From Tannerella sp. (lineage in GTDB: Bacteria > Bacteroidota > Bacteroidia > Bacteroidales > Tannerellaceae), in contig JAITVS010000218.1 of NCBI GenBank assembly GCA_031285685.1, positions 1 to 44,584 of the forward strand: a stretch of 44,584 nucleotides of DNA, in the 5' to 3' direction. Under the pieces are notes generated by a model, which saw only the letters and a program-made list of their open reading frames with translations, ran no database searches and was not told the DNA's origin. Position numbers and translations under genes: made by a program. Positions 43,040 through 44,584 of this stretch are shown in pieces. The first letter of the stretch is position 1; each line of letters opens with the position of its first letter.

Positions 43040-43077
43040 ATGAAAAAAATCAATATTAATCATTAAAAAAAAGTACT

Positions 43078-44584
43078 GTGGAAACGTTAGATTGGATTGT
43101 AATCGGGGTATTTTCCCTTGCATTAATCGGGATTATTGTATGGGTGATGAGACAAAAGCAGAATAGCTCTGCTGATTATTTTCTCGGAGGACGCGATGCG
43201 ACATGGATTGCTATCGGGGCGTCTATTTTTGCATCAAACATTGGTTCGGAACACTTAATCGGATTAGCCGGAGCCGGAGCATCCAGCGGTATGGCTATGG
43301 CGCATTGGGAAATTCAGGGATGGATGATACTTATTCTCGGTTGGGTATTTGTTCCGTTCTATTCACGAAGCATGGTCTATACCATGCCGGAATTTCTGGA
43401 ACGTCGATACAATCCCCAGTCCAGAACTATATTGTCAGTCATTTCCCTAATCAGTTATGTATTAACGAAAGTTGCCGTAACGGTTTATGCCGGCGGCTTG
43501 GTTTTCCAACAGGTATTCGGGATCAATGAACTATGGGGGATTGATTTCTTCTGGATCGCTGCTATCGGCCTGGTATTAATTACTGCACTTTATACAATCA
43601 TCGGCGGTATGAAATCCGTCCTTTATACATCTGTTCTTCAGACTCCTATACTTCTGTTAGGCTCACTGATCATTCTGGTTCTGGGATTTAAAGAACTCGG
43701 AGGTTGGGATGAAATGATGCGCATTGCCGGTGCAACCACAGTCAATGAATATGGTAATACGATGACGAATCTGATTCGTGACAACAAGGATCCGAATTTC
43801 CCGTGGTTAGGAGCGTTGATCGGTTCCGCCATCATTGGATTCTGGTATTGGTGCACCGATCAGTTTATTGTTCAGCGTGTACTTTCCGGTAAAAATCAGA
43901 AAGAGGCTCGTCGCGGTACTATTTTCGGAGCTTATCTGAAATTATTGCCCGTATTTTTATTCCTTATTCCCGGAATGATCGCATTTGCACTCCATCAGAA
44001 AACAGGTAGTTTTCTACCTCTTTTAGGAAACGGAGCTCCGAATGCAGATGCTGCATTCCCGACTCTGGTCGCAAAATTACTCCCTGCCGGTGTGAAAGGA
44101 TTAGTTGTATGCGGTATTCTGGCAGCATTGATGAGCTCCCTGGCATCCTTATTCAATTCGTCTGCTATGTTATTTACAATAGACTTCTATAAACGTTTCA
44201 AACCTTCCACATCGGAAAAGAAACTGGTAATCATTGGACAGATGGCAACTGTTGTTATCGTTATCCTGGGTATATTATGGATCCCGATCATGCGTAGTGT
44301 TGGTGACGTACTATATGCCTATCTGCAGGATGTTCAATCCGTGCTCGCTCCCGGAATCGCAGCAGCATTCCTACTGGGTATAACCTGGAAACGGACAAGT
44401 GCCAAAGGTGGTATGTGGGGGCTGATTGCCGGTATGGCCATAGGTTTAACCCGCTTGGGAGCCAAGGTTTATTACAGCTCTGCAGCTGCTTCAGGCGATA
44501 GCCTGTTTAAATACCTGTTTTATGATGTCAATTGGCTATTCTTCTGCGGCTGGATGTTCCTTTTCTGTATTATTGTGATCATTG
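43078..44584 (+). CDS. SGLT-like sodium/solute symporter (partial, runs off the window)
   Basis: 502 complete codons are visible before the window ends. It starts at a GTG (43078) with METLDWIVIGVFSLALIG; no nearer ATG gives this N-terminus. Family landmarks are ADYFLGGRDATWIAIGASIF, SNIGSEHLIGLAGAGA, MPEFLERRYNPQSRT, ALYTIIGGMKSVLYTSVLQT, and WYWCTDQFIVQRVLSGKNQK. These match bacterial vSGLT-type sodium/galactose-glucose transporters of the SSS family, in the inner membrane with about 14 helices. Frame stays open to the end. It shares operator and promoter blocks with galM, so galactose or glucose uptake is likely. Confidence 0.9.
   Translation, partial: METLDWIVIGVFSLALIGIIVWVMRQKQNSSADYFLGGRDATWIAIGASIFASNIGSEHLIGLAGAGASSGMAMAHWEIQGWMILILGWVFVPFYSRSMVYTMPEFLERRYNPQSRTILSVISLISYVLTKVAVTVYAGGLVFQQVFGINELWGIDFFWIAAIGLVLITALYTIIGGMKSVLYTSVLQTPILLLGSLIILVLGFKELGGWDEMMRIAGATTVNEYGNTMTNLIRDNKDPNFPWLGALIGSAIIGFWYWCTDQFIVQRVLSGKNQKEARRGTIFGAYLKLLPVFLFLIPGMIAFALHQKTGSFLPLLGNGAPNADAAFPTLVAKLLPAGVKGLVVCGILAALMSSLASLFNSSAMLFTIDFYKRFKPSTSEKKLVIIGQMATVVIVILGILWIPIMRSVGDVLYAYLQDVQSVLAPGIAAAFLLGITWKRTSAKGGMWGLIAGMAIGLTRLGAKVYYSSAAASGDSLFKYLFYDVNWLFFCGWMFLFCIIVII

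Noticed and set aside
1-44584. Mobile elements, CRISPR arrays, tRNA or rRNA genes, prophage
   Set aside because: I saw no transposase, integrase, repeat-spacer pattern or structural RNA; gene content is chromosomal throughout.

Overview
The window is a contiguous piece of a Bacteroidota chromosome, most likely order Bacteroidales. Support for this comes from the gene families present (SusC/SusD pair, fimbrillin-like lipoprotein, DUF4837, DUF5020, DUF1080, SPOR lipoprotein, Bacteroidales-type LptC and PpiD). It also comes from repeated Bacteroidota-type promoters (TTTG, 19-21 nt spacer, TAnnTTTG), the near absence of Shine-Dalgarno sequences, and a moderately AT-rich composition. I cannot assign a genus. 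I see no rRNA, tRNA, CRISPR array, insertion sequence, prophage or origin. Nearly all the DNA is coding.

Layout. Positions 1-1238 hold the tail of a rhomboid-family gene and a membrane-anchored endonuclease/exonuclease/phosphatase protein. Positions 1262-3316 (minus) hold a purine permease and a DUF5020 outer-membrane protein. Positions 3540-7628 are an envelope operon: coaX, an outer-membrane barrel, a TPR protein and lptC. Next come ppiD with a clear terminator, rlmN, DUF4837 and pdxA. Positions 13297-16260 are a tight four-gene cassette: TagD-like cytidylyltransferase, SDR, CDP-alcohol phosphotransferase and PlsC-like acyltransferase. It looks like a complete phospho-alcohol lipid pathway. 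Positions 16468-22641 are an enzyme-free SusC/SusD locus with two extra surface lipoproteins, resembling peptide-type importers more than glycan PULs.

Positions 22878-25659 are housekeeping: pheS, nth and, on minus, murB. On the minus strand, 25734-31013 carries a SPOR lipoprotein, a 1150-residue HEAT-repeat protein ending in two DUF1080 domains, and a Tat-exported Gfo/Idh/MocA oxidoreductase. The last two form a likely 3-keto-glycoside processing pair. Positions 31213-33514 (minus) are a broken fimbrillin/BACON lipoprotein gene with one frameshift and one in-frame TAG. It diverges from two tandem paralogous regulators (33951-37779) built as periplasmic TPR, one transmembrane helix, cytoplasmic coiled coil and HTH. 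A minus-strand outer-membrane barrel overlaps the second regulator tail to tail.

Positions 39224-42821 are a galactose operon (galM, MFS transporter, galK) with a strong terminator. A sodium/sugar symporter follows and runs off the window end. The operon and the symporter share an operator-plus-promoter arrangement that I read as a local galactose regulon.

The most rewarding places to look are the lipid cassette with its altered catalytic signatures, the shared palindromic galactose operators, the tandem membrane-spanning regulators beside a decayed surface-protein gene, and the HEAT-DUF1080-DUF1080 fusion.
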